A stretch of 64,000 nt of DNA from Christiangramia forsetii KT0803 (GCF_000060345.1 NC_008571.1:2976001-3040000); one strand, 5' to 3'. Counted from the stretch's first letter, positions 53,597 to 63,707 are shown. Notes: generated by a model not told the origin, from the letters alone. A program made the numbers and translations.

Positions 53597-56500
53597 TTAA
53601 TTACCCGACATCACAGTTTTCGAGAATGTATCCCTGTCGGTTTCTACTCTAATTATATAAACCTGATTCGCTTTAAGTGCAAAATCGATGCTTATTGATG
53701 TTTCATCTCCACGAGTCACCTGCTTATCTGCATAGGTTCTCAATAAGGATCCATTAAGATCGAAAAACTGGATCTTAACATCGGAAGTATACTCAAAATC
53801 ATATCTCAAACTCAACTGATCTGTAAATGGTACAGGTGCCACACTGAAACTTGGTTCTTCAACTAATATTGAAGCTTTTAAAGTTTCAGATTGTAATGCA
53901 TCAGCTATTGAATTTGATGGATAATTACAAGTTCCTCTATCAAATATCGCCGGATCTGAACACCTTCTGTCTGTATTCATTCCAAGGCTTCCAAAACTCA
54001 CTCCTAAAGGACTTCCATCTACAATCATACCCATTAAATAGGAATTGGTTTGGAAATTACCATCGTCACGGGTAAATCCGGTAGAGCCAATCACTGATTT
54101 TGGATCAAGCTTCACAGAAAATACGTGTGTTCCAGCAATTTCTGGTGTAAACTCAGCTTTCACATAATATTTACCATTTTCCACACGCGTTGTCACCTTG
54201 CGGATCGTCGCTACCTGACAACCATTCTGGTATATCCTAACATTTGAATTGTTTACAAAGAGCATGAATTTAAATCCTACAGGAGCTTCCTGTTGCAATT
54301 CAACTATCATAGGTGTATTAACCATTGCCTGAGATACAGAAAAATCGCCGTAATAGAACAATGCTCCAGGGATCACGTTTGTTACCTGGTCTATACCTTT
54401 CACTTTTTTAATGGTAGCACACATATATTCCTGTACAAAACTATCTTTATCACAGTATAAATAATCACTACAATCAGTTTGAGTCGGGAATAAATGAGAG
54501 CAATTAATTGGGGCCTCTACCAACACGTCTTGTACAACTCCAATACATCCATTTTTATCTGTAATTGTACATTTATAAGTACCAGCAATCAAATTACTAA
54601 GATTCTGGTCTGTACTTGAGAAATTCACATCTTCAAGCATTTCCCATGCATATGTATATGGTAGTGTTCCACCAGATACTTCTAAACTAATTGTACCATC
54701 ACTGGTTAAACAAGTTTCTGCTCCAGGAGTTGGATCTCCTAAAATTTCTAAAGGTTCATCCAGGATAATTAATTTCTCAGAATTGATACATCCACTATCG
54801 TCTGTTAACACCACCTCATAAGTGCCTCCTCCAAGATCAGAAAATGTATGCGTACCTGCAGCAACATTTTCTTTTGTATCGTGTATCACGTCAAATCTCT
54901 TAAGTACCAAATCGTATGATGCTACACCTCCTCCAATACTGACTTCAATTGATCCATTAAAGGCGTCTTTACATGTGGGCTCAAATTGTTTATCTAAACT
55001 CAATGTTAATTCATCAGGAAGTAATACTTCATAACTCGCATACGACTTACAGCCGGTAAAATCTGTTACAACAACATTATAAGTTCCTGCAGCCAGTCCG
55101 GTCGCAGTTACCGTGGTTTGAGCACTGCCATCATCCCATAAATAACTGAACGGTGCTATACCATTGGTAAGATTAGCAGTCGCAGTACCATCATCGCTTG
55201 GACCATCCTCATCATTACAGGTGAGGTTCGTTCCGGTAGCATCGGCACTAAAAGGATCAGGAGATGTTACTTCATAACTCGCATACGCCTTACAGCCGGT
55301 AAAATCTGTTACAACAACATTATAGGTTCCTGCAGCCAGTCCGGTCGCAGTTACCGTGGTTTGAGCACTGCCATCATCCCATAAATAACTGAACGGTGCT
55401 ATACCATTGGTAAGATTAGCAGTCGCAGTACCATCATCGCTTGGACCATCCTCATCATTACAGGTGAGGTTCGTTCCGGTAGCATCGGCACTAAAAGGAT
55501 CAGGAGATGTTACTTCATAACTCGCATACGCCTTACAGCCGGTAAAATCTGTTACAACAACATTATAGGTTCCTGCAGCCAGTCCGGTCGCAGTTACCGT
55601 GGTTTGAGCACTGCCATCATCCCATAAATAACTGAACGGTGCTATACCATTGGTCAGATTAGCAGTCGCAGTACCATCATCGCTTGGACCATCCTCATCA
55701 CTACAGGTGAGGTTCGTTCCGGTAGCATCGGCACTAAAAGGATCAGGAGATGTTACTTCATAACTCGCATACGCCTTACAGCCGGTAAAATCTGTTACAA
55801 CAACATTATAAGTTCCTGCAGCCAGTCCGGTCGCAGTTACCGTGGTTTGAGCACTGCCATCATCCCATAAATAACTGAACGGTGCTATACCATTGGTTAG
55901 ATTGGCAGTCGCAGTACCATCATCGCTTGGACCATCCTCATCATTACAGGTGAGGTTCGTTCCGGTAGCATCGGCACTAAAAGGATCAGGAGATGTTACT
56001 TCATAACTCGCATAAGCCTTACAGCCGGTAAAATCTGTTACAACAACATTATAGGTTCCTGCAGCCAGTCCGGTCGCAGTTACCGTGGTTTGAGCACTGC
56101 CATCATCCCATAAATAACTGAACGGTGCTATACCATTGGTCAGATTAGCAGTCGCAGTACCATCATCGCTTGGACCATCCTCATCACTACAGGTGAGGTT
56201 CGTTCCGGTAGCATCGGCACTAAAAGGATCAGGTAATCCAACAATGGACGAACCGTTTTTCACACAAACCGGAGTTTCAGAATCCCGTACTACCCATTGA
56301 TAAGTATCACCGCTAAGATTAGAGAATACTGCCGGACTTATGGTTTCAATAAAATCTCCTCCATTAAAATTGACAAAATATGGAGGCTTACCCCCACTAA
56401 ATGTAAGGGTCACTGAACCATCATTACTGCTACCATCCTCATCATTACAGGTTACATCTGTAGTTTCCTCTTCAGCCGATAAACCTACCCCAACGGTCAA

Positions 56501-57154
56501 TGAAGGTTCTACTCCACATTTTGGAGCAATTCTGGAAGATTCCAATGGACACTGTCTTGCCGCATTGTCAGAAGCATCGGTCCAGGCCTGGAAGATATTT
56601 GCCAGATTAAGAGTACTTCCACATACATAGGGTATACTAGTAATTAAATTTCCCTCTGGATCTTCTGCAGGTAAATAAGAATCTGAAGCTTCATCATATT
56701 GTAAAACAGTGAGTGGATTATCCAATTCATCTGTATTTATAATTTTTGTTCGATCGGGTAATTGATTACCCGGAAGGATATCAGCATCACATCCTGAAAT
56801 GAAATACACATCCTCGGAATCGTCTGGATGCGTAATTGTAAGTCTTGCCCAAAAAGCATAACTGGTACGAAATGAATTCGTATTATTTATTACTCCAAGG
56901 TTTAGAGGAACATATACCGTTTCCCCTATTTCACAGTCACAGGTTTCCAAATCCAGATTTGCACTAACAACATCAAGATCGTTAGAGGTACATCTTCTTT
57001 CTGCCGGAAGGTCAAATGCATCTGTTACTGCTTGAGAAAATCCAATAAGTGGTATAAAAAAGAGGATTATTATCAAACAATTTTTGCGTGGCAAAAACCT
57101 TTCTCTAAATATAGAATTAAAAAGGCATTTTGAGATAATTGTAATTTCTTTCAT
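53597..57154 (-). CDS. Repeat adhesin 2 with SprB-type repeats and T9SS type A sorting domain
   Basis: 1,185 residues. A long basic leader precedes the signal helix (NCLIIILFFIPLIGFSQ). Residues ~35-220 form a domain that begins CTSNDLDVVSANLDLETCDC. One SprB-like unit follows at ~230-308, then five near-identical 81-residue repeats (~309-713; CNDEDGPSDDGTATANL, APFSYLWDDGSAQTTVTATG, GTYNVVVTDFTGCKAY) that fit SprB repeats (PF13573). Two diverged units follow, then a Cys-containing domain and a type A T9SS tail. That tail is closely similar to adhesin 1 (both share YDFEYTS, LLRTY and IDFALKANQVYI). It is probably a surface-anchored T9SS substrate. Its terminator separates it from adhesin 1. 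Confidence 0.87.
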   Translation of the reverse strand: MKEITIISKCLFNSIFRERFLPRKNCLIIILFFIPLIGFSQAVTDAFDLPAERRCTSNDLDVVSANLDLETCDCEIGETVYVPLNLGVINNTNSFRTSYAFWARLTITHPDDSEDVYFISGCDADILPGNQLPDRTKIINTDELDNPLTVLQYDEASDSYLPAEDPEGNLITSIPYVCGSTLNLANIFQAWTDASDNAARQCPLESSRIAPKCGVEPSLTVGVGLSAEEETTDVTCNDEDGSSNDGSVTLTFSGGKPPYFVNFNGGDFIETISPAVFSNLSGDTYQWVVRDSETPVCVKNGSSIVGLPDPFSADATGTNLTCSDEDGPSDDGTATANLTNGIAPFSYLWDDGSAQTTVTATGLAAGTYNVVVTDFTGCKAYASYEVTSPDPFSADATGTNLTCNDEDGPSDDGTATANLTNGIAPFSYLWDDGSAQTTVTATGLAAGTYNVVVTDFTGCKAYASYEVTSPDPFSADATGTNLTCSDEDGPSDDGTATANLTNGIAPFSYLWDDGSAQTTVTATGLAAGTYNVVVTDFTGCKAYASYEVTSPDPFSADATGTNLTCNDEDGPSDDGTATANLTNGIAPFSYLWDDGSAQTTVTATGLAAGTYNVVVTDFTGCKAYASYEVTSPDPFSADATGTNLTCNDEDGPSDDGTATANLTNGIAPFSYLWDDGSAQTTVTATGLAAGTYNVVVTDFTGCKSYASYEVLLPDELTLSLDKQFEPTCKDAFNGSIEVSIGGGVASYDLVLKRFDVIHDTKENVAAGTHTFSDLGGGTYEVVLTDDSGCINSEKLIILDEPLEILGDPTPGAETCLTSDGTISLEVSGGTLPYTYAWEMLEDVNFSSTDQNLSNLIAGTYKCTITDKNGCIGVVQDVLVEAPINCSHLFPTQTDCSDYLYCDKDSFVQEYMCATIKKVKGIDQVTNVIPGALFYYGDFSVSQAMVNTPMIVELQQEAPVGFKFMLFVNNSNVRIYQNGCQVATIRKVTTRVENGKYYVKAEFTPEIAGTHVFSVKLDPKSVIGSTGFTRDDGNFQTNSYLMGMIVDGSPLGVSFGSLGMNTDRRCSDPAIFDRGTCNYPSNSIADALQSETLKASILVEEPSFSVAPVPFTDQLSLRYDFEYTSDVKIQFFDLNGSLLRTYADKQVTRGDETSISIDFALKANQVYIIRVETDRDTFSKTVMSGN
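55016..56230 (-). repeat. Five tandem 243-bp near-identical coding repeats
   Basis: Five units of exactly 243 bp (81 residues). Units 1 and 3 share several silent and coding variants (CSDEDG, and the same bases around TANLTNG) absent from units 2, 4 and 5, which read CNDEDG. This suggests duplication of a two-unit block or gene conversion. Confidence 0.94.
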
Positions 57155-57718
57155 AATATAATTTTAAAGGTTGGCACCATATGCCTGGCTAACCTTCAAA
57201 AGCAGATAGGGCAGTCAAATTTTTTTATCGCGTGAAAAAATAATTATGAAAAGAGGGGGTGCAAATCATCCTGGCAGTTACGCAGGCAGTTACCTTCTAA
57301 GGCAATTAATTTACTCCGAGGGAAGTATTCAATTTATACGGATAGGTTTTAATTAAAATTGAAATGGGATAAAATTGAGAATATGAAAAATTTGAAATCT
57401 ACTGAGTTTCAAAATTTTCGATATTTATTAAAACAACAGTGAGTAATTGTCTCATATTCAATAGGTTAAATTTAACATTTTATTTTATATCACCCTAAAT
57501 AAATGTTATAGAAATCAAAAAATAATGGTTTTCCCCCGCCTAGATTTTTAATGGGACGGCATTATTTATTTCGTATTTAATGAGCTATATTTTTGCATAT
57601 TCTTATTATTACGGCTTCAAATTGTCAATCTCTAAAAACTTGATTTAAAGAGCTTTAAAATTTATTTGTTTTCCTAAGTTTTATATAACTTGAAAAGAAT
57701 AATTCAGAAGGAAAACAT
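57155..57718. other. 564-bp divergent region between repeat adhesin 2 and gltB
   Basis: No supported gene. For the adhesin (minus strand) it carries GGCGGGGGAAAACC at 57527-57540, a C tract near 57257, a direct repeat GGCAGTTAC(GCA)GGCAGTTAC at 57273-57293, and GGTGCCAACCTTTAAAA just before the start codon. For gltB it carries a perfect -7 box at 57588, leaving a leader of about 115 nt. Confidence 0.6.
57588..57595 (+). promoter_or_regulatory. -7 promoter box for gltBD
   Basis: TATTTTTG matches TAnnTTTG. The predicted transcript has an untranslated leader of roughly 115 nt before the gltB ATG, longer than for the other housekeeping genes here. Confidence 0.5.
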
Positions 57719-60700
57719 ATGAAAATGAAAGAACAGGGACTCTACTCCCCTCTATTTGAGCGCGATAACTGCGGCGCGGGGTTTATTTGTAATCTTAATG
57801 GCGAACGAACCAATAACATCATCCATAAAGCCATCGACATCCTGGTTAGACTGGAACACAGGGGTGCGGTAAGTGCAGATGGAAAAACCGGGGACGGTGC
57901 CGGAATCTTAATTGAGGTTCCTCACGAATTCTTCAAAAAAGTCTGTGAATTCGAATTACCAGGATCTAGAGAATATGCTGTGGGAATGGTTTTTCTTCCC
58001 AGGAATAAGAATCAGGCTGGAATTTGTAAATCCACTTTTGAGAAGGAAATCGAAAATCAGGAACTGGAAGTTCTGGGATGGAGAAAAGTTCCGGTAAATC
58101 ATTCCTGCCTTGGTAAAATGGCCAGTAATGTAGAACCCGCTATAGAACAGGTATTTATAGGAAGACCAAAAGAATTAAGTGACCAGGCATTCAATGCGAA
58201 ACTATATTCAGCCCGGAAGATCGCAGAACATTCTATTGAAAATTCTGGTCTTGCCGAAAGTGAATATTTCTATTTTTCAAGTCTTTCAACTAATACCATC
58301 ATATATAAAGGTCTTTTGATGCCTCAGGATATCAACGAATATTATAAAGACCTGAACGACCCTGATGTGATCACTAAACTAGCATTAGTGCATCAGCGAT
58401 TTTCCACAAATACCTTTCCTACCTGGGATCTGGCCCAGCCGTTTCGATATATGTGCCACAATGGGGAAATTAATACGCTTCGCGGAAACCTGAGCAGAAT
58501 GAAAGCGCGGGAAGAGCTTTTTGAAAGTGATGTATTTGGCGAGGATATAAAAAAGATCGTTCCAATTACAATGGAAGGAAAATCTGATTCCGCCTCGATG
58601 GATATGGCTTTAGAATTACTACTCCAAACCGGAAGATCTTTGCCGGAAGCTATTATGATGATGGTTCCTGAAGCCTGGGAGAAAAACCCATCAATGAACG
58701 ACAAGAAAAAAGCATTTTACGAGTATAATGCCTGTATCATGGAACCCTGGGATGGCCCTGCTTCTATTCCATTTACTGACGGAAATTATATCGGTGCGTT
58801 ACTGGACAGAAATGGTTTAAGACCTTCCAGATACACCGTCACTAAAGATGGATATGTAGTCATGTCTTCTGAAACCGGTGTATTAGATATTGAGCCTGAA
58901 AACGTCCTAAAACATGGAAGGCTGGAACCGGGAAGAATGTTCCTGGTAGATATGATAGAAGGTCGGATCATCGAAGATCAGGAAGTAAAAGAAAAAATTG
59001 TTTCAGAAAAACCCTATAGGAATTGGCTTGACGAGAACCTGCTACCACTCGCAAATGTTCCTTATACAGGGAATCAAACTCCGGTTGAAGACATCTCGTA
59101 TATTACAAGACTAAAACTTTTTGGTTATACCTATGAGGATATCACGACCATCATCTCCCCTATGGCCTCTCAGGCTAAGGAAGCGATTGGTTCTATGGGG
59201 ACAGATATTCCTCTGGCAGTACTTTCAGATAAACCACAGTTATTATTTAATTATTTCAAGCAACTTTTCGCACAGGTAACCAATCCACCGCTAGATGGAA
59301 TTCGTGAAGAAATTGTGACTGATATAAGCCTCTCCGTTGGAGAAGATATCAACCTGTTTGATATAATTCCAGAGCAGGCTAAAAAACTTAAAATTCAGAA
59401 TCCTGTTATTTCCAATGAGGATCTGGACAAAATCAAATACATCGATTACCCGGGCTTCAAAGCAAAATCTATTTCAATACTTTATGAAGCTGAAAAAGGA
59501 ATGAATGGTCTTGAGGACCGTTTGGAGGAGATGGTTACAGAAATTAAACATGCTGTTGATGATGGTTGTAATATGATCATCCTGTCAGATAGAAATGTAA
59601 ATCCAAAACTCGCTCCCATCCCGTCTCTGCTTGCCTGTTCTTTTGTACATCATCGCGCAAAAGATCATAATAGAAGATCTTCTTTCGGAATCGTAATTGA
59701 ATCTGCTGAACCAAGAGAACCACATCATTTTGCAGCCCTCTTCGGTTATGGTGCCAGTGCCATTAATCCTTATATGGTAAATGAAGTGATCTATGATTTG
59801 GTAAAAAGAAAAGAGATCGATGTGGAAGATCCTGAAGTAGCTGTTGAGAATTTTAATATCGCTATAGGTAAAGGGATTGTTAAGATCATGAACAAAATTG
59901 GTATTTCTACATTGCTCTCTTATCGCGGGTCGCAGATCTTTGAAATATTAGGGCTGAATAAGAAATTTGTCAATAAATATTTCTGTAATACACCTACGAG
60001 GATAGAAGGAATTGGACTATATGAAGTAGAAAAAGAAATTCAGAAACGTTATCAACACGCATTTTTCCCTCCGGAAACTGAAACCGATCTTGATCTTGAA
60101 ATGGGCGGAGATTACCGTTGGAGAAGAAATGGAGAACGCCATGTTTTTAATCCTGCCAGTGTTGCCAAACTTCAGCAGGCTGTCAAGCAAAATTCTTACG
60201 AAACTTATACCGAATATTCCAATATCATCAATGAGCAGAATGAAAAACTCATGACCATAAGGGGTATGTTCAAATTCAAGGAGCTCAATCCAATCCCAAT
60301 TGAAGAGGTAGAGCCATGGACCGAGATTGTAAAAAGGTTCAAAACAGGTGCAATGTCTTTCGGGTCTATTAGTAAAGAAGCACATGAGAATCTGGCCATC
60401 GCTATGAACCGGATAAAAGGAAAAAGTAATTCTGGTGAAGGTGGTGAAGATTCCGATCGTTTTCAGAAAGATATCGATGGAAACTGGAGGAATTCAGCTA
60501 TTAAGCAGGTAGCTTCAGGAAGATTTGGAGTGAGTATCGATTATCTATCCAGTGCAGGTGAGATTCAGATAAAAATGGCGCAGGGTGCTAAACCCGGAGA
60601 AGGTGGACAACTACCCGGAGCGAAAGTAAATCCTGATATTGCGAAAACGAGGAATTCTACACCTTATGTAGGCCTAATATCTCCTCCTCCACATCATGAT

Positions 60701-62242
60701 ATTTACTCTATTGAAGATCTTGCACAATTGATTTTCGATCTCAAAAATGCAAACAGAGAAGCACGTATCAATGTAAAATTGGTTTCTAAAGTTGGTGTAG
60801 GTACTATCGCTGCCGGCGTTGCTAAAGCGAAGGCAGATGTGGTGCTAATTTCGGGCTACGATGGCGGAACCGGTGCTTCTGCGTTAACCTCCCTAAGACA
60901 TGCAGGTTTACCCTGGGAACTTGGAATTGCCGAAGCACAGCAAACCCTTTTATTGAATAATCTGCGAAGCCGGATCGTGGTGGAATGTGATGGTCAGTTA
61001 AAAACTGGTCGTGACGTAGCAATTGCATGTTTATTGGGTGCTGAAGAATTTGGATTCTCCACCGCTCCACTTGTGGCAACAGGATGTATCATGATGCGTG
61101 CATGCCATTTAAATACCTGCCCTGTGGGTATCGCCACCCAGGATCCCGAGCTTAGAAAGAACTTTAAAGGAACCCCGGAAAATGTGATCAATTTCATGTA
61201 TTTCATTGCACAGGAATTAAGAGAGATTATGGCTCAGCTTGGTTTCAGAAGCATGAAAGAGATGGTAGGTCAGTCTCAAAAACTGGAGACAAATAGAGCT
61301 ATTAAACATTATAAAGCTCAGGGAATTGATCTTTCCAACATCCTACATAGACCAAATATTAAGCCTGGAGTACCACTTTCAAATACCGAAAAGCAACTTC
61401 ATAATATAGAAGGTGTTCTGGATTTTGAAATTTTGAGACAGGCCCATCCAGCTATTTACAGAAAAGAACCTGTAACACTTAATTTTCCTATAAGCAATAC
61501 TAACAGGACCACGGGAACAATCATCAGTAATGAAATTTCCAAAATTCATGGTTCTAAAGGATTGCCGAAAAATACGTTAACACTGAATTTTAATGGCTCG
61601 GCCGGACAAAGTTTTGGAGCATTTGCTGCCAAAGGCCTAAACCTGAATATTGAAGGCAACTCAAATGATTACTTCGGAAAAGGACTTTCCGGAGCAGTGC
61701 TTTCCATTAGAAAACCTAAAGAAGCGACTTTTAAATCCAACGAAAATATCATAATCGGGAATGTGGCTTTATATGGTGCTGTAACCGGTGAAGCTTATAT
61801 CAACGGAATTGGAGGCGAACGCTTCTGTGTTAGAAATTCCGGAGCCAAAGCGGTTATCGAAGGAATTGGTGACCATGGCTGCGAATATATGACTGGTGGT
61901 GTTGCCGTGATACTTGGAGAAATAGGTAGAAATTTTGCTGCCGGAATGAGTGGAGGAATTGCTTATATTTTTGACCCGGAAAATGATCTGGACAGGAATA
62001 ATTTCAATATGGAAATGATAGAACTAGAAGCTCCTTCCGAAGAAAATTTACAAGAATTGGAAGAGCTGATTGTAAATCATTATCAATATACCGAAAGTGA
62101 AATCGCAAAGGTTATTTTGAATGATTGGGAGCAAGCATCCAAAGCTTTTATTAAAATAATGCCGACAGAATATAAGAAGGCACTACAAAAGCTTGAAGCA
62201 GAAAAACAAAAAGAAGAAAAGGTAGATCTTAAAACAGCATAA
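57719..62242 (+). CDS. gltB: Glutamate synthase large subunit
   Basis: 1,507 residues, full length. A 17-residue leader precedes the N-terminal nucleophile Cys in RDNCGAGFI, so processing to expose Cys18 is expected. The glutaminase domain has HQRFSTNTFPTWDLAQPFRY and NGEINTLRGN. The FMN-synthase domain has SGEGGEDSDRF, KMAQGAKPGEGGQLPG and SGYDGGTGAS. The 3Fe-4S cysteines are in CIMMRACHLNTCPVG, followed by the glycine-rich beta-helix C-terminus. It makes glutamate from glutamine and 2-oxoglutarate with GltD. An AGAAGGAAAAC Shine-Dalgarno-like stretch precedes ATG 57719. Confidence 0.97.
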   Translation: MKMKEQGLYSPLFERDNCGAGFICNLNGERTNNIIHKAIDILVRLEHRGAVSADGKTGDGAGILIEVPHEFFKKVCEFELPGSREYAVGMVFLPRNKNQAGICKSTFEKEIENQELEVLGWRKVPVNHSCLGKMASNVEPAIEQVFIGRPKELSDQAFNAKLYSARKIAEHSIENSGLAESEYFYFSSLSTNTIIYKGLLMPQDINEYYKDLNDPDVITKLALVHQRFSTNTFPTWDLAQPFRYMCHNGEINTLRGNLSRMKAREELFESDVFGEDIKKIVPITMEGKSDSASMDMALELLLQTGRSLPEAIMMMVPEAWEKNPSMNDKKKAFYEYNACIMEPWDGPASIPFTDGNYIGALLDRNGLRPSRYTVTKDGYVVMSSETGVLDIEPENVLKHGRLEPGRMFLVDMIEGRIIEDQEVKEKIVSEKPYRNWLDENLLPLANVPYTGNQTPVEDISYITRLKLFGYTYEDITTIISPMASQAKEAIGSMGTDIPLAVLSDKPQLLFNYFKQLFAQVTNPPLDGIREEIVTDISLSVGEDINLFDIIPEQAKKLKIQNPVISNEDLDKIKYIDYPGFKAKSISILYEAEKGMNGLEDRLEEMVTEIKHAVDDGCNMIILSDRNVNPKLAPIPSLLACSFVHHRAKDHNRRSSFGIVIESAEPREPHHFAALFGYGASAINPYMVNEVIYDLVKRKEIDVEDPEVAVENFNIAIGKGIVKIMNKIGISTLLSYRGSQIFEILGLNKKFVNKYFCNTPTRIEGIGLYEVEKEIQKRYQHAFFPPETETDLDLEMGGDYRWRRNGERHVFNPASVAKLQQAVKQNSYETYTEYSNIINEQNEKLMTIRGMFKFKELNPIPIEEVEPWTEIVKRFKTGAMSFGSISKEAHENLAIAMNRIKGKSNSGEGGEDSDRFQKDIDGNWRNSAIKQVASGRFGVSIDYLSSAGEIQIKMAQGAKPGEGGQLPGAKVNPDIAKTRNSTPYVGLISPPPHHDIYSIEDLAQLIFDLKNANREARINVKLVSKVGVGTIAAGVAKAKADVVLISGYDGGTGASALTSLRHAGLPWELGIAEAQQTLLLNNLRSRIVVECDGQLKTGRDVAIACLLGAEEFGFSTAPLVATGCIMMRACHLNTCPVGIATQDPELRKNFKGTPENVINFMYFIAQELREIMAQLGFRSMKEMVGQSQKLETNRAIKHYKAQGIDLSNILHRPNIKPGVPLSNTEKQLHNIEGVLDFEILRQAHPAIYRKEPVTLNFPISNTNRTTGTIISNEISKIHGSKGLPKNTLTLNFNGSAGQSFGAFAAKGLNLNIEGNSNDYFGKGLSGAVLSIRKPKEATFKSNENIIIGNVALYGAVTGEAYINGIGGERFCVRNSGAKAVIEGIGDHGCEYMTGGVAVILGEIGRNFAAGMSGGIAYIFDPENDLDRNNFNMEMIELEAPSEENLQELEELIVNHYQYTESEIAKVILNDWEQASKAFIKIMPTEYKKALQKLEAEKQKEEKVDLKTA

Positions 62243-62244
62243 GA

Positions 62245-63705
62245 ATGGGCGAGATAAGAGGATTTTTAGAGTATGATCGTATTCAGGAAGAAGATATAAA
62301 ACCCGCAGAAAGGGTTAAGAATTACAACGAGTTTCATCAAGAATTAAAAACAGAAGAACTCCAAAAACAAGGTGGGCGCTGTATGGATTGCGGAATTCCG
62401 TTTTGCCACAGTGGCTGTCCCTTAGGGAATTTGATCCCAGATTTTAATGATGCGGTCTACAGAAATGAATGGCAAAAAGCGTTAAAAATATTACATGCGA
62501 CAAATAATTTTCCGGAGTTTACAGGAAGATTATGTCCCGCGCCCTGCGAATCGGCTTGCGTATTAGGTATTATAGAGCCGCCTGTGGCAATTGAAATGAT
62601 CGAGAAGTATATTGTAGAGCGTGGCTTTAAAGAAGGCTGGATTAAGCCTGAACCGCCTGCTCATCGTACAGATAAAAAAGTAGCAGTAATAGGTTCTGGT
62701 CCTGCGGGGTTAGCCGCAGCACAACAACTCAACAGAGCGGGACATCATGTTACTGTCTTTGAACGTGATGCCAAAATTGGTGGATTACTTCGGTATGGAA
62801 TTCCTGATTTCAAAATGGAAAAGAAAGTAATAGATCGCCGTTTAGACCAAATGTTAGCTGAAGGAATCGAATTTAAAACTAATACAGAAGTTGGTAAAAA
62901 TTATTCAGTAGAGGAATTAAAAGCATTTGATGCCGTTGTACTTTGCGGTGGTGCTACTGAAAAAAGGGATTTACCAATCCCCGGTTCAGACGCTCAAGGC
63001 GTAATACAGGCAATGGAATTCTTAAAACATAATAATGAAGCTGTTGATGGGTTGCACGAAGTTGAAGAAAAGCTTAATGCCCATGGTAAAAATGTGATTG
63101 TAATTGGGGGTGGTGATACAGGATCTGACTGCGTTGGAACTTCCAATAGACATGGAGCAACCTCTGTTACAAATTTCGAGATCCTACCAATTCCAGCGGA
63201 GTCTAGAACACAGGAAAATCCTTGGCCCTACTGGCCATTCACTTTAAAAACCAGTTCTTCGCATGAAGAGGGTGTAAATAGAAACTGGAGTATTCAAACC
63301 AAGGAGTTCATAAAAGACCCCAAAGGAAATCTGAAAGCATTAAAAACAGTAGAAGTAGAATGGATAAGAAGACCCGGGCAAAGACCTGAAATAGAAGAGG
63401 TTCCTAATTCTGAAAAAGAATGGCCTTGTGATCTCGCTTTATTATCACTTGGATTTACAGGTCCAGAAAAGACTTTAAGTGAAAAATTAGGCCTGGAGTT
63501 AGATCCTAGAACTAACATAAAAGGAGCCGACGACTATAGAACCAATATGAAGAATATTTTTGTTGCCGGAGATATGCGCAGAGGTCAGTCTTTAATTGTA
63601 TGGGCAATTTCTGAAGGTCGTGAAGCTGCACATAATGTAGATAAATTCCTCATGGGGAAATCAAAATTACCCATAAAAGGAGAGGGCGATCTTCCTACTC
63701 CATAA
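62245..63705 (+). CDS. gltD: Glutamate synthase small subunit
   Basis: 486 residues. N-terminal cysteines of two 4Fe-4S clusters are in GGRCMDCGIPFCHSGCPLGN and LCPAPCESACVLGI. Two nucleotide-binding Rossmann motifs follow: VIGSGPAGLAAAQQL for FAD and VIGGGDTGSDCVG for NADPH. It passes electrons from NADPH to GltB, encoded 2 bp upstream. It ends before a strong hairpin. Confidence 0.97.
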   Translation: MGEIRGFLEYDRIQEEDIKPAERVKNYNEFHQELKTEELQKQGGRCMDCGIPFCHSGCPLGNLIPDFNDAVYRNEWQKALKILHATNNFPEFTGRLCPAPCESACVLGIIEPPVAIEMIEKYIVERGFKEGWIKPEPPAHRTDKKVAVIGSGPAGLAAAQQLNRAGHHVTVFERDAKIGGLLRYGIPDFKMEKKVIDRRLDQMLAEGIEFKTNTEVGKNYSVEELKAFDAVVLCGGATEKRDLPIPGSDAQGVIQAMEFLKHNNEAVDGLHEVEEKLNAHGKNVIVIGGGDTGSDCVGTSNRHGATSVTNFEILPIPAESRTQENPWPYWPFTLKTSSSHEEGVNRNWSIQTKEFIKDPKGNLKALKTVEVEWIRRPGQRPEIEEVPNSEKEWPCDLALLSLGFTGPEKTLSEKLGLELDPRTNIKGADDYRTNMKNIFVAGDMRRGQSLIVWAISEGREAAHNVDKFLMGKSKLPIKGEGDLPTP

Positions 63706-63707
63706 AA

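Noticed and set aside
57273-57293. LytTR-type regulator binding site at the GGCAGTTAC direct repeat
   Set aside because: The repeat spacing (12 bp start to start) and bases do not fit the LytTR consensus; kept only as an unassigned direct repeat.
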